From Ignavibacteria bacterium (GTDB lineage Bacteria > Bacteroidota > Ignavibacteria > Tepidaquicellales > Tepidaquicellaceae), in assembly GCA_016716125.1 (NCBI GenBank), contig JADJWZ010000038.1, positions 1 to 64,000 of the forward strand: a DNA stretch of 64,000 nt, given 5' to 3'. This document shows, piece after piece, positions 9,514 through 20,600 of the stretch. Positions within the stretch are counted from its first letter, which is position 1; every line of letters begins with the position of its first letter. Both the position numbers and the translations under genes were made by a program. The notes below the pieces were generated by a model that did no database searches, was not told the origin of the DNA, and saw only the letters and a program-made list of their open reading frames with translations.

Positions 9514-10537
9514 ATGAAAAAAGGATTTTCAATCATCGTCTGCTGCTATAACAGTTCAGAATTACTCAGGGAAACAATAAGGAGTTTATGCTCATTGATT
9601 TATTTAAAAGATTTCAGCGCTGAGATAATAATTATTGACAACGCATCTACGGACAATACAGCTGATATAGCTTCGGGATTGTTAAAAGAATTTGAAAGTC
9701 CATTTGAATTCAGGATAGAATATGAGTCAAAACAGGGATTATCTTTTGCAAGAAAGAAAGGGATCGAAGTCTCCGGCTACGATTATATTTTATTTTGCGA
9801 TGATGACAACCGTCTTGATGAAAATTATCTGATAAATTCTTTCAGATTAATGGAAGGAAAAAATGAGATAGGAGCTTTGGGTGGAGTGAGCGAACCGGTT
9901 TCAGATATTATATTTCCTGATTGGTTTGAAGATTTCAAACAGAGTTATTCAGCCGGGAGACAGTCGGAAAGTAACGGGGAAATAATATCGGAGCTGCATT
10001 CATTATGGGGCGCGGGATTGGTATTAAGAAGAACTGCGATAGAAGGACTTTATAATAACGGTTTTCATTCATTGCTTTCAGACAGGACAGGAAGCAGTCT
10101 AACATCCGGAGGTGATACGGAATTATGTTATGCTTTGAGACTTGCAGGCTGGAAGATCTGGTTTGATGACAGTTTAAAACTCAAACACTTTCTCCCGGGG
10201 AAAAAGACTTACCTGGAATTATTTAAGAGAGCTCAACAGAGGTTTCGGCAGACAGAAGATAAACTTTGACGCATATCTGAAAAACTTTTTCACGAACGGA
10301 AAAGGTGTTCAGGAAAAAGATACGGACTGGACAAAAAGATTTTTTTTTATGATAAAAAAAATGAGATCATACGGATTCCGAAAGATAATAAATTTCAGAA
10401 ATCCGAATACGGGAGATCCTGAAATAATCCGGATGGAAAAGACGATCGGCAGCATGCAGGAGCTTCTCAGACTTAAAAATGATTACGGAAAAATGATCAC
10501 TGAAACCGGAAAATCAAAATGGATACGGCACAAATGA
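9514..10537 (+). pseudogene. GT2 glycosyltransferase split by +1 frameshift
   Basis: The first frame (9514-10269) holds the catalytic core: VCCYNSS, CDDDN at residues 95-99 and TSGGDTELCYALRLAGW. It then runs out of frame. The +1 frame carries on to 10537 with RLTWNYLRELNRGFGRQKI and a C-terminal helix matching module 4 of the giant neighbour (RLTWEYFLKLWKGFGIST). The extra base is best placed in the A5 run at 10201-10205; deleting one A gives a continuous protein of about 340 residues. It is a stand-alone paralogue of modules 2-4 of the preceding gene, 25 nt downstream of it. The core is intact, so partial activity is conceivable. Confidence 0.8.
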
Positions 10538-10552
10538 AATTAAATCATGTAA

Positions 10553-11542
10553 ATGATTAATCCTGAAATTTCCGTTATTACGACAGTATTAAATTGTGAA
10601 AAATATATACGGGAATCCATAGAAAGCATCCTTTTACAGACATTCAGTGCATTTGAATACATCATTGTAGATGACGGTTCTGATGACGGCACTACGGAAA
10701 TTATTAAAGAGTTTGCTTCGGCAGACAGCAGGATAGTCCCGGTCTATTTAGTAAAAAACATTGGCCGCGTATCATCGCTTAATAAGGCGCTTGATATTTC
10801 GAAAGGAAAATATATTGCCATTCAGGATGCTGACGATATATCCTTACAGGAAAGACTTTTTATTCAGTATAATTTTCTTGAAACGAATCCTGAATATTTA
10901 CTTACCGGTTCAAACATACATATTATAAATGAAACAGGTGAAATAATTTCCAATCCAATACGGCCTGAGAATGACAATGAATTGAAATTCAGTCTTCTTT
11001 TTAAATGTACATTTGCGAATCCCAGCATAATGTACAGAAGAACTGTAATTACGGATTATAATCTGCGTTACGAAGAGGAATTTAACCATGCAGAAGATTT
11101 CCGGCTTATAACAATAATAAACAGTTTAGGGAAGGTGCACAACATTAAGGAAACATTGATACTGCACAGAAGACACGGAGAAAACAACAGCATAGTAAAT
11201 TTTGACAAATTAAATTCCGGCAGTACGTCAATTGTGAAGGAAAATTTCTTTCAGCTTGGAATTGAGATCAGCGAGGAAAGAGCGCTGAGAATTAGAAAAC
11301 TATTTTCTTCCAAAGGAATTGACAAGGAAAATGTGCTTGAAGATATCCGGTTTTTGTTTCTTGCCATAAAGGAATTTCAGTCGAGGTACAGAACCGTAAA
11401 GAACCGTGAAGTAATACGGACACTTAAGCGAATGTTGAAATGGCTGGGTAAAAAGAATTTATTATTAAAGCCGGATTATCTTGCTTTATATAACTCGATT
11501 CTGACTTATTACCTCAAAGAAACATTTTTTTTAAAGAATTAA
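10553..11542 (+). CDS. GT2 family glycosyltransferase
   Basis: A 329-residue GT2 enzyme. Residues 5-15 are EISVITTVLNC, the acidic pair after the second strand is VDDGSDDGT (40-47), and the metal-binding DADD is at 92-95. AEDFRL supplies the usual catalytic acidic residue near 180. No membrane segment is seen, so it acts at the inner face of the membrane with a nucleotide-sugar donor. It starts 15 nt after the split GT2 gene, so it is probably in the same transcript. Sugar specificity cannot be read. Confidence 0.85.
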   Translation: MINPEISVITTVLNCEKYIRESIESILLQTFSAFEYIIVDDGSDDGTTEIIKEFASADSRIVPVYLVKNIGRVSSLNKALDISKGKYIAIQDADDISLQERLFIQYNFLETNPEYLLTGSNIHIINETGEIISNPIRPENDNELKFSLLFKCTFANPSIMYRRTVITDYNLRYEEEFNHAEDFRLITIINSLGKVHNIKETLILHRRHGENNSIVNFDKLNSGSTSIVKENFFQLGIEISEERALRIRKLFSSKGIDKENVLEDIRFLFLAIKEFQSRYRTVKNREVIRTLKRMLKWLGKKNLLLKPDYLALYNSILTYYLKETFFLKN

Positions 11543-11748
11543 ATTATTATTTTAATCCGTCCCAAAAACATTCAAATAATATTATTGCATTTCTTTACAA
11601 TTTAAGGTTACAAATTGTGATATAATTAATGTAAATTTTTTTATAAATACATTTTTTACATTAAAAGTAATCATTAAATTATCAGGCAAATTCTTATATC
11701 TTCAGAAATTAAAGCTTTGTTTTTAATTAAACCAATGCCTTTTATTAT

Positions 11749-12717
11749 ATGAAATTTAATAATAATTCCGGAAAACTCATCTCTGTAATCATTCCTTTTT
11801 ACAACAGAGTGGAGTTACTGAATTCATCTATAAAATCTGTTATAAACCAGACATATAAACCGATCGAAGTTATCTTAATTGATGACTTCTCGAAAGAGAA
11901 ATTTGATCTTTCCGGTCTGGAAAAATACAGATCTGCTGATTTTAATATTAAGCTTATTAGAAACAGTAAAAATCTAGGTCCTGGATTATCAAGGGAAGCA
12001 GGAAGACTCATCGCCAAAGGTGATTACTTTTCTTATCTTGATTCTGATGATTTCTGGCACAGGGAATTCCTGGAAAAGTTAATTGATACAATGGAAAAAA
12101 ATCCAAAAGCAGGAATGGCATATTGTAAGACGCTTCTTATCAGAAGCAAAGGAAATTTTCTGAGGAATAAAAATGATGATACATTCCATTCTATCATACC
12201 TGTAATATTTGATGTTCACGGAAGACCATGGGCTACCGGCGCATGCATCTGGAGAAGGGAAATCGTAAATAAAATCGGTCCATGGACGGATTCAAGGATC
12301 TGGGAAGATTATGAATATGATATCAGAGCAGCGAAGATAAATAATAATATTGTTCATGTTCCTGAAGTTCTGTTTTATGTCAATATGGATTCAAAGGAAA
12401 AAATTTCTCTTGTAAAGAACACAAAAAAAATGATAGAAGATAAAGCGCGTTCAATTCTGAATATCTCAAGACAATTAAGAAATTCAAAATTCAGAGAGAA
12501 CCTTGAGATCCGGGACAGAATTGTTTATTTTCTTCTTACATCATGCGCTACTTTATCCGATTATAAATCCAGTATACCGATCATCAATGAAATGTTCAAT
12601 GAATATTACAATTGGAAAAACCGGAAAAATTATTTCGTAAATGCCATGACTTATATTTCTCCGTACAGAATAAATTCAAAAGTATTCAGAAAAATAAGAC
12701 AGCAAAGCCAAAACTAA
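11749..12717 (+). CDS. GT2 family glycosyltransferase
   Basis: A 322-residue GT2 enzyme. ISVIIPFYNR (11-20), LIDDFS (44-49), a DSDD motif (98-101) and WEDYEYD complete the catalytic set. The upstream 206 nt (11543-11748) are AT-rich without a gene, so this gene may have its own promoter. It is the last glycosyltransferase of the block and ends 20 nt before the first C25 peptidase gene. Its C-terminus overlaps a spurious upstream extension of that peptidase frame. Confidence 0.85.
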   Translation: MKFNNNSGKLISVIIPFYNRVELLNSSIKSVINQTYKPIEVILIDDFSKEKFDLSGLEKYRSADFNIKLIRNSKNLGPGLSREAGRLIAKGDYFSYLDSDDFWHREFLEKLIDTMEKNPKAGMAYCKTLLIRSKGNFLRNKNDDTFHSIIPVIFDVHGRPWATGACIWRREIVNKIGPWTDSRIWEDYEYDIRAAKINNNIVHVPEVLFYVNMDSKEKISLVKNTKKMIEDKARSILNISRQLRNSKFRENLEIRDRIVYFLLTSCATLSDYKSSIPIINEMFNEYYNWKNRKNYFVNAMTYISPYRINSKVFRKIRQQSQN

Positions 12718-12737
12718 AATTTAAAATTTATGCTGAT

Positions 12738-15700
12738 ATGATAAATAAAAATATTTTACTAAAATTTAGAAGTTTCAGATATTTCAGCTTATTGCTGTTC
12801 TTTATTTCTATAAATTTATTTCGTACCGCTGAGCCGTTGTATTCACAATCGAATCCAAACTGGATAACTCCAAACAGGACTTACCTGAAAATGTATGTAG
12901 TCAGCGACGGTATGAACAGGATCAGCAGGGCTGATTTTGTTTCCGCCGGTATCAATACAACCGGTCTTGATCCGAGGACAGTTAAAGTTTACAATAAAGG
13001 ACTGCAGATCCCGATATTTTTTTCCGGAGAGCAGGACGGTGTCTTTAATGACAATGATTTTTTTGATTTTTACGGTACAAGGAATTACGGAGGAATGGTA
13101 AATACTTATGATCAGAACAATGTGGTTGCATATATTACTGATGAGTATTTCAATCAGTATTCAGATACGAATATTTACTGGGCGGACTGGGGCGGAGCAA
13201 ACGGGATCAGATATCAGAATTTAAATTACACTGCAGGCGCTTCATTTCAGAATAATTATTTTACGGACAAAATTCATTTTGAAAAAGATCTGCTTTATAG
13301 TCAGGGTGAAAATATCTCGGGGTCTGATTTCAGATATTTATCTACAGAAAAATTTCTCGGTGAAGGCTGGTACTGGAAGCGGCTGCAGAATACGGAAATT
13401 TTATCGGATACTTTTACAATTCCCGTCCAAAGCAATTCTCCTCAAAACTCTACAATAAAACTTTTTGCATATCCTGGGACGCAAAATTTAAATATCACTA
13501 ATGAGCATTCTCTTGAAATTCGCGTTAACGGTGTTCTGATAAATACAATCCAAACGGATAATTTCAAAAGAATTGATACTACATTATCATTTGCCTCATC
13601 TGTTCTGTCGGAGAGTTCTGTTAATACTGTTTCTGTAAAGTACAATGCGCAGCCGGGATTTACAGGCATTATGTATTTCGATTTCTTTGAAGTCAGTTAT
13701 CCCCGTAAATTTTCTCTGATTGATAAAAAATTATCCGCCGTAATAAATAATGCTGATACTTCTTCCAGATCTTTCAGAGTCAGCGGATACAGTAATTCAT
13801 CTCCGGTTTATATTTATGATGTATTAAATAATTTCAGGATCACAAATTTCACATTCAATGCCGATACATTAAAATATTCAGCCCGCGGAAACAGCAATAT
13901 ACAGATCGTTAATGATACTATAAGAAACAAACCGTTTAAGATAAAGCAGCGGCAGGTTCCAAATCTGGTCTCATCTTCAAACGGCGCGGATTATCTTATA
14001 ATTTATAATTCAATTTTTGAATCACAGGCTGAGCAGCTGAGATCATTCAGAAATTCACACGACGGTTACAGATCGGTGAAGGCGGAGGTAGAGGATATTT
14101 ATGATATATTCGGATACGGTCTTGAAGATCCACTTTCAGTCAGGTATTTCACAAACTATGTTAATGAAAACTGGCAGCTGCCTAAAAATAAATTTATTTG
14201 TCTCTTTGGAAGAGGTTCGCTTGATCCGAAAAAAAATTCTTCGGGTTCAGTCTATTACAAAAATCTTGTGCCGGTTTACGGTTATCCTAATTCAGAAGGT
14301 TATTTCGCTAATTTCAATTTCGGATCATTCTTTTATTATCCTCAGGTAAGCGTCGGCAGACTTCCGGCTTATACAGCATCCGAAGCTCAGATCATGGTAG
14401 ACAAGATCATTGCTTATGAAAGTCTTCCTTATGAGAACTGGAATAAAAATTTTACATTTATTACTAACGGAAGCACTCTTCAGGAACAGGCATCACATCA
14501 GAACAGATCCAATTTTGACGCCAGCGTTTTTATAGCTACACCTCCTATTTCGGGCATAGTAAATAAAATATACAGGTACGATACTTCAGGAATTATAGCT
14601 TATAATTATGCTGACTCTATAATTAAAACATTCAACGAAGGCAGTATATATGTAAATTACAGAGGACATGCAGGAAGTCATGACTGGGAAATTATGATGC
14701 GTGATCCGGATGTTTTAAACAACGGTAATAAACTGCCTTTGGTAATCAGTCTGACCTGCTTTACGGGAGAGACTGCAAAGCCTGAGTTCAGGGCTTTTAT
14801 GGAAAAATTTTTATATCTGCCTAATAAAGGAGCGATCGGCGGAGTGAGTACAACGGGCTGGAGCTTTTCCACAAACGGCAATGATTTCGGATCATATATG
14901 CTTCAGACTTTCAAAACTGATACTGCGAGAAAAATGGGTGACCTGATAAAGTTTGCAGGTATAAGCATGAGCAGAGATTCTTTATCTTTTTCCATAAGAC
15001 ATACAATTAACTGTTATAATCTTGCGGGCGATCCCGGTTTAAACCTGAAATATCAGAAGACTCCTGATTTTAAGATCACCAATGCAGACTATAAAATTGA
15101 GCCAAAGTCTGTTTCATTGAATACACCTGCAACCATTACTATTAATCCGATAAATATCGGTATCAATGCTGATTCATGCTTAATCAGATTTCAGCTTATT
15201 AAAAATAATGTAAACGCATCTTTTAAAGATACTATCATCAGAGCTTTTGATGTTAGAAAAGAAATAAGGCATAATTTCCGAATTGACACACTTGGCATTT
15301 ACAAAATGAAAGTAGTTCTTGATGTAAATGACAGATATCCTCTGGAAAATCCCAATGACAATATACTTATAGTTGACATACCGCTGATGGAAAGTTCTTT
15401 TATCCCGATCAGACCTGCAGATAATTCAGTGATATTCAGGGACAGCGTAGAGTTTGTAATACTCAATCCAAATTTTGATTATGGTCAGAGTAATATAAAG
15501 ATAATTGCTGAAATGGATACGGCGGGTAATTACAACTCTCCCGTAAAAAAGACCTTCACTAATCTGAACATTAAAGAAGGCGCTACTTTATTTAAAACTT
15601 CATTACCTGTTTTAAATAACAATACTTTATATTACTGGAGAGCAAGGTCTGTCATAGATTCCGATACATCTTCATGGTCTGAAAATTATAATTTCCTTTA

Positions 15701-17645
15701 TAATAACGGAATAGCTTTTAATAATAAATACAACCGGTTTATAGGTGAAAATCTTCCGGTTGTAATTTCTAAATCTGAAAAAGATCAGTTTGATATTTCC
15801 GAGATGCATAATACATATTTTTCAGATGAAGGGATCAAATTAAAAGATGAAGATGCGTTGCTTTATGTGAGATCTTACGGAAGTAATGCGGAAGAAGCGT
15901 CATATTTCAGCGTAGGTAACAGCAACCTTTATATTGACGGAGGTAAAAATACCGGACTTAATTTCCTCAAAGTAAAAAAGCTTGACGGTAAAATTCTGCA
16001 GTTCAAAAATCTGAAAATGTCCGACTCAACGGCTTCAAATGATTCTCTGCTGACTTTTCTTAATACATTTGATTCAACTCATTATCTGATGCTTCTTAAT
16101 GCAGCTTACTTCCCCGGCGGGAAAAAATTGATGGCAAATACAAGAGCAAAGCTTCGTGAATTCGGCAGTGTTTACGCTGACTCTATCGGACTTCTTTCCT
16201 ATTTTCATTCATGGGCGTTTATCGGATATTTGGGAGCAGCTCCGTCGCAGGCGTCTGAAATGTTTGATGCATGCTGCAGACCTGCGTTAAACTGTCTTGA
16301 CTGCGATCACTGGTTTGAAGCTGTTACTACAATGAATGTAAAATTCCGGAGCACATCGGGTTATGTATCTAATATAATCGGACCTGCAAGCTCATGGTAT
16401 GATTTTTCATGGACAGGTCAGACATTCCCGAACAGTTCACTTGGATTTGATGTGATAGGAATTGCAAGAAACGGAACGGAGACATTACTCAGACAGAATC
16501 TGCAGACATCAAATTTCAATGAACTTGCAACCATTAATGCAGAGCAGTATCCAAAACTAAAATTTAACGCTTTACTGAATATCGATACTTTGACAGGTAC
16601 ATTATCTCCTGTCCTCAATTCTTTAAAGGTAAATTATTCCGCTGCATCTGAGTTAATATTAATAAAAAATTCTCTGCAGTACAGCGCTTCAGATAAAGAC
16701 AGAAACGCAGTGAATTTTTCATTTGATTATTCAAATAACGGATACAAATATATTTTCGGAACGATTGTAAACCTTTACAACAAATCTGTTTACGATTCTA
16801 ATCTGATCTCAACAGATACTGTAACAACAATTTTAAAGACTGACAGCATTTTAACTTACGCTAACAATTTCACCAAACCCGATTTTAGAGACAGCACCCG
16901 CGTCTGGGTTGTAATCAAACCGGTTAAAGATCAGAATGAATTTTACTATTTCAACAACGACGCGGATATTCCCCTTACGGCATTATCTTCATCTGTAAAA
17001 AATGATATTAAAATTTCCGCTGACGGAAAGGTAATATATGACGGCGAAACTGTAAGAAAGAATCCTGATTTAAGGATTGAACTTACAGGTGAAAGGAATT
17101 ATACTGATTTAAGCGATACTTCATTAGTAACACTGAGACTTAACGGAATTTATATACCTTATTTTGCTAAAGGTAATATGAATCCGGAATTGAAGTTCAT
17201 AGAATCTGACAACCAAAACAGTCCGGGAATTTTTTCCCTGATGCTGAATACCGAACTAAATTACGGATCAAACCGGTTAAGCATTTCTTATAAAAATACA
17301 GATGAAAATTCAGATTCACTTTCGATGGAATTATTAGTTTCAAACGAAACCGGGATTACAGGATTGTATAATTATCCTAACCCCATGAGAGGTGAAACAT
17401 TCTTTATGTTTGATATAACTTCTCCTGATATAGTACCTTCAGTCAGATTAAAGATTTACACTGTACAGGGCCGGTTAATAAAAGAAATTTTTACACAGCC
17501 GGCTTTTGGATCAAATCAGATAATATGGGACGGAAGGGACAATGACGGTGATTTTGTAGCTAACGGAACTTATCTCTATAAATTATTTACGGACGGGAAT
17601 AATAAAACTGAAACACCTGTTCAAAAGCTTGTAGTACTCAAATAA
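12738..17645 (+). CDS. Secreted C25 cysteine peptidase with ILEI-like region and T9SS tail
   Basis: A protein of about 1635 residues. The frame is open from 12612, inside the preceding gene, but the ATG at 12738 gives a good signal peptide (YFSLLLFFISINLF) and removes the overlap. A conserved N-terminal region starts NWITPNRTYLKMYV. The gingipain/PorU-type C25 domain has the catalytic pair RGHAGSHDW (His about 644) and SLTCFTGE (Cys about 674). Residues about 1065-1175 resemble the ILEI/FAM3 fold (LLTFLNTFDS...LREFGS...WAFIGY) and end in a cysteine cluster, CCRPALNCLDC. The C-terminus (YNYPNPMRG...WDGRDNDG) is FlgD-like and probably serves for T9SS export. A PorU2-like sortase role or a surface protease are both possible. 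Confidence 0.8.
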   Translation: MINKNILLKFRSFRYFSLLLFFISINLFRTAEPLYSQSNPNWITPNRTYLKMYVVSDGMNRISRADFVSAGINTTGLDPRTVKVYNKGLQIPIFFSGEQDGVFNDNDFFDFYGTRNYGGMVNTYDQNNVVAYITDEYFNQYSDTNIYWADWGGANGIRYQNLNYTAGASFQNNYFTDKIHFEKDLLYSQGENISGSDFRYLSTEKFLGEGWYWKRLQNTEILSDTFTIPVQSNSPQNSTIKLFAYPGTQNLNITNEHSLEIRVNGVLINTIQTDNFKRIDTTLSFASSVLSESSVNTVSVKYNAQPGFTGIMYFDFFEVSYPRKFSLIDKKLSAVINNADTSSRSFRVSGYSNSSPVYIYDVLNNFRITNFTFNADTLKYSARGNSNIQIVNDTIRNKPFKIKQRQVPNLVSSSNGADYLIIYNSIFESQAEQLRSFRNSHDGYRSVKAEVEDIYDIFGYGLEDPLSVRYFTNYVNENWQLPKNKFICLFGRGSLDPKKNSSGSVYYKNLVPVYGYPNSEGYFANFNFGSFFYYPQVSVGRLPAYTASEAQIMVDKIIAYESLPYENWNKNFTFITNGSTLQEQASHQNRSNFDASVFIATPPISGIVNKIYRYDTSGIIAYNYADSIIKTFNEGSIYVNYRGHAGSHDWEIMMRDPDVLNNGNKLPLVISLTCFTGETAKPEFRAFMEKFLYLPNKGAIGGVSTTGWSFSTNGNDFGSYMLQTFKTDTARKMGDLIKFAGISMSRDSLSFSIRHTINCYNLAGDPGLNLKYQKTPDFKITNADYKIEPKSVSLNTPATITINPINIGINADSCLIRFQLIKNNVNASFKDTIIRAFDVRKEIRHNFRIDTLGIYKMKVVLDVNDRYPLENPNDNILIVDIPLMESSFIPIRPADNSVIFRDSVEFVILNPNFDYGQSNIKIIAEMDTAGNYNSPVKKTFTNLNIKEGATLFKTSLPVLNNNTLYYWRARSVIDSDTSSWSENYNFLYNNGIAFNNKYNRFIGENLPVVISKSEKDQFDISEMHNTYFSDEGIKLKDEDALLYVRSYGSNAEEASYFSVGNSNLYIDGGKNTGLNFLKVKKLDGKILQFKNLKMSDSTASNDSLLTFLNTFDSTHYLMLLNAAYFPGGKKLMANTRAKLREFGSVYADSIGLLSYFHSWAFIGYLGAAPSQASEMFDACCRPALNCLDCDHWFEAVTTMNVKFRSTSGYVSNIIGPASSWYDFSWTGQTFPNSSLGFDVIGIARNGTETLLRQNLQTSNFNELATINAEQYPKLKFNALLNIDTLTGTLSPVLNSLKVNYSAASELILIKNSLQYSASDKDRNAVNFSFDYSNNGYKYIFGTIVNLYNKSVYDSNLISTDTVTTILKTDSILTYANNFTKPDFRDSTRVWVVIKPVKDQNEFYYFNNDADIPLTALSSSVKNDIKISADGKVIYDGETVRKNPDLRIELTGERNYTDLSDTSLVTLRLNGIYIPYFAKGNMNPELKFIESDNQNSPGIFSLMLNTELNYGSNRLSISYKNTDENSDSLSMELLVSNETGITGLYNYPNPMRGETFFMFDITSPDIVPSVRLKIYTVQGRLIKEIFTQPAFGSNQIIWDGRDNDGDFVANGTYLYKLFTDGNNKTETPVQKLVVLK

Positions 17646-17688
17646 AAACCTAATATATATTTATAATCAATATTCTAAAAATTTTTTA

Positions 17689-20600
17689 ATGAAAAAAATA
17701 TTTTTTTCCGTAATATTCCTGTTAGTAATTTCAGAAATATTAACGGCTCAGGATTACAACTGGATCACACCAAATAAAACTTATCTTAAAATGTATGTCG
17801 CGGATAACGGCATGTACAGGGTTAACAGGATTGATTTCACTAATGCAGGAATAAATACAACCGGTATTGATCCGAGAACGATAAAGCTATACAATAAAGG
17901 CATACAGCTTCCCGTTTATTTTTCAGGACAGCAGGACGGCACGTTTGATGCGAATGACTATTTTGATTTTTACGGCGAAAGAAATTACGGCGGACTTGTA
18001 AAATCTTTCGACCATAACAACAATCTCGTTTATACAACCGATGAATATCACAATGAGTATTCCGATACTAATGTATACTGGGCAGACTGGGGCGGAGCTT
18101 TAGGCGCAAGGTATTCGGATATGAATTATCCTGTGGTTACTCCATATTCCGGAAGTTCATTTAATGATAAAATTGTTTTTGATAAAAATAATTTTTATTC
18201 ACAGGGTGAAAATATCAGCGCTACTGATTACAGATTTCTCAATACTGAAAAATTTCAGGGCGAAGGCTGGTTCTGGACTACATTAAATAACAATCAGACG
18301 CTTACGGAAACGTTTTCACTTCCCTATCTCAGTCCTGTCGTAAGCAATGCTTCGATTTATATATTTGCTTATCCGAGAGTAAGAAATACTTCCGTACTGA
18401 ATGAACATAACCTTGAAGTAAAGGTAAACGGGAATTTAGTTGCTTATATTTCAAAGAATGATTTTTTAAGATTTGACAGTACGATTACTTTTACCAGCTC
18501 ATTTCTCGTAACCGGAACGAATACAGTTACCATTAAATATATACCGGCAACTGGAACAACAGGCGGAGTGCATTTTGATAATTTTAAAATTCAGTATCCG
18601 AGAAGATTCGCTTTCGAAAATTCTGTAATGTCAGGCAACCTGTCTTCTTCTGCCGATACCACCACAAAATTTTTCAGGTTAAGCGGATATAATTCCGGAA
18701 ACCCTGTAAATATTTATGATGTAAATAATTTCAAAAGAATTACCGGCAGCAGCTTTACGCTCGATACACTAAAATTTTCAGGCAAGAGCAATTCAAACTT
18801 TCAGATAGTAAATAGCAACATTACAAAAAAACCTTTCAGGATAAAACAGAAGCAGGTTCCGAATTTAGTCTCCGCTTCAAACGGAGCGGATTACCTCATC
18901 ATATACAATAAGCTTTTTATTTCACAGGCAGAGCAATTAAAAAATTACAGGTCGACAAAAGACGGATACAGATCATTAAAGGTTGATATTGAAGATATAT
19001 ATGATATATTTAATTATGGATTGGAAAATCCGGCAGCGGGAAGAACTTTTGTAAAATACGTTTATGATAACTGGCAGCTTCCGAAACTTGGATATGTATG
19101 TTTGTTTGGAAGAGGTTCGCTTGATCCGAAGAAAAATCTTGCAAGTTCTACATACAGCAATAACCTGGTACCTGTTTACGGCAATCCTCCTTCTGACGGA
19201 TATTACACAAATTTTAATATGGGTACATTCTGTTATTATCCGATGGTTTCAGTCGGAAGACTTCCGGCTTATTCCGAAATTGAAGCACAGAACATGGTTG
19301 ATAAAATAATCGGATATGAAAATGAACCTCCTGCATTCTGGTCAAAAAACTTTGCTTTCATTACCGGCGGCGGAACGACTGCAGAACAGAACGGTCATAT
19401 TTCAAAATCGAATTATGATATTGGAGTGTTTATTGACATTGCCCCTATTTTTGGTAACCCGATAAAAATTTACAGAAATGACATTCCCGGGAATATTACA
19501 TTTAATATTAAAGACTCAGTAAAAAATGTTTTCGACAGAGGCACTATGTTTATGAATTTCAGAGGACATGCAGGAAGTCACGACTGGGAAATTGCAATGA
19601 ATGATCCTAACACTCTTTCAAACGGAAATAAACTTCCTGTCGTGCTGAGTCTTACTTGTTTTACAGGAGAAAATTCCAAATCAGATTACAGAGGTTTCAG
19701 CGAAAGATTCTTATATCTGAAAGATAAAGGCGCAATCGGCTTTATCGGAACAACAGGATGGAGTTATTCACAGTTTGGAAATGATTTCGGTTCTCATATT
19801 CTCGCTTCTATGAAAAATGACTCGACCAGAAGGATAGGTGATCTGATGAAATATGCCAATAAACAGATGAGCAAAGATTCACTGTCATTCAGCATCAGGC
19901 ATACATTAAACTGTTATTCACTTATCGGCGATCCGGCGGCAAAGTTAAATCTGCCGAGAACTCCTGAATATTCAGTTACGAATTCAGATTATAAATTATC
20001 CAATGAATTTCCCGGAGTCGGAGAAAATATAACTCTGACTGCTTATCCTAAAAATTACGGACTGAATTCCGATTCACTGAAAATACGTTTTCAGGTTTTC
20101 AGAAATAGTCAGGTCTATTATACAAAAGATACTATCCGCAGAAATTTCAGGAATCTTGATTCAGTCGCTTACACATTTAAAGCGGATTCTTCGGGTATTT
20201 ATAATATGACCGTAAACCTTGATCAGGACAACTGGAATCCAAATGAGGTCAAAACAAACAACACGCTGAATGTAGATATACCTGTTAAAAATATTGCATT
20301 CATGCCATTGAAACCGGTAAATAATTCAATTGTGACTACAGATAGTGTTGAGTTTACTTGTTTGAATCCTTTAATCCTAACTTCCATTAACAGTGTAAAG
20401 GTAATTCTTCAGATGGATACGAGCCGGAATTTTAATTCACCTCTTTTAAAGACCTTTGCAAATACTAACATAAGCGGAGCTGCAACAAAATTTAAAACTT
20501 CAGTATCAATTCCGGTAAGTAACAGGATTCATTACTGGCGGACAAATAGTGTTATAAATTCCGACAGCACCGGCTGGTCAGGTACTCAGAATTTTGTATA

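Noticed and set aside
12612..12737. Start of the first C25 peptidase inside the preceding glycosyltransferase gene
   Set aside because: The extension overlaps the GT2 gene by more than 100 nt and lacks a signal peptide at its N-terminus; the ATG at 12738 gives both a clean junction and a signal peptide.
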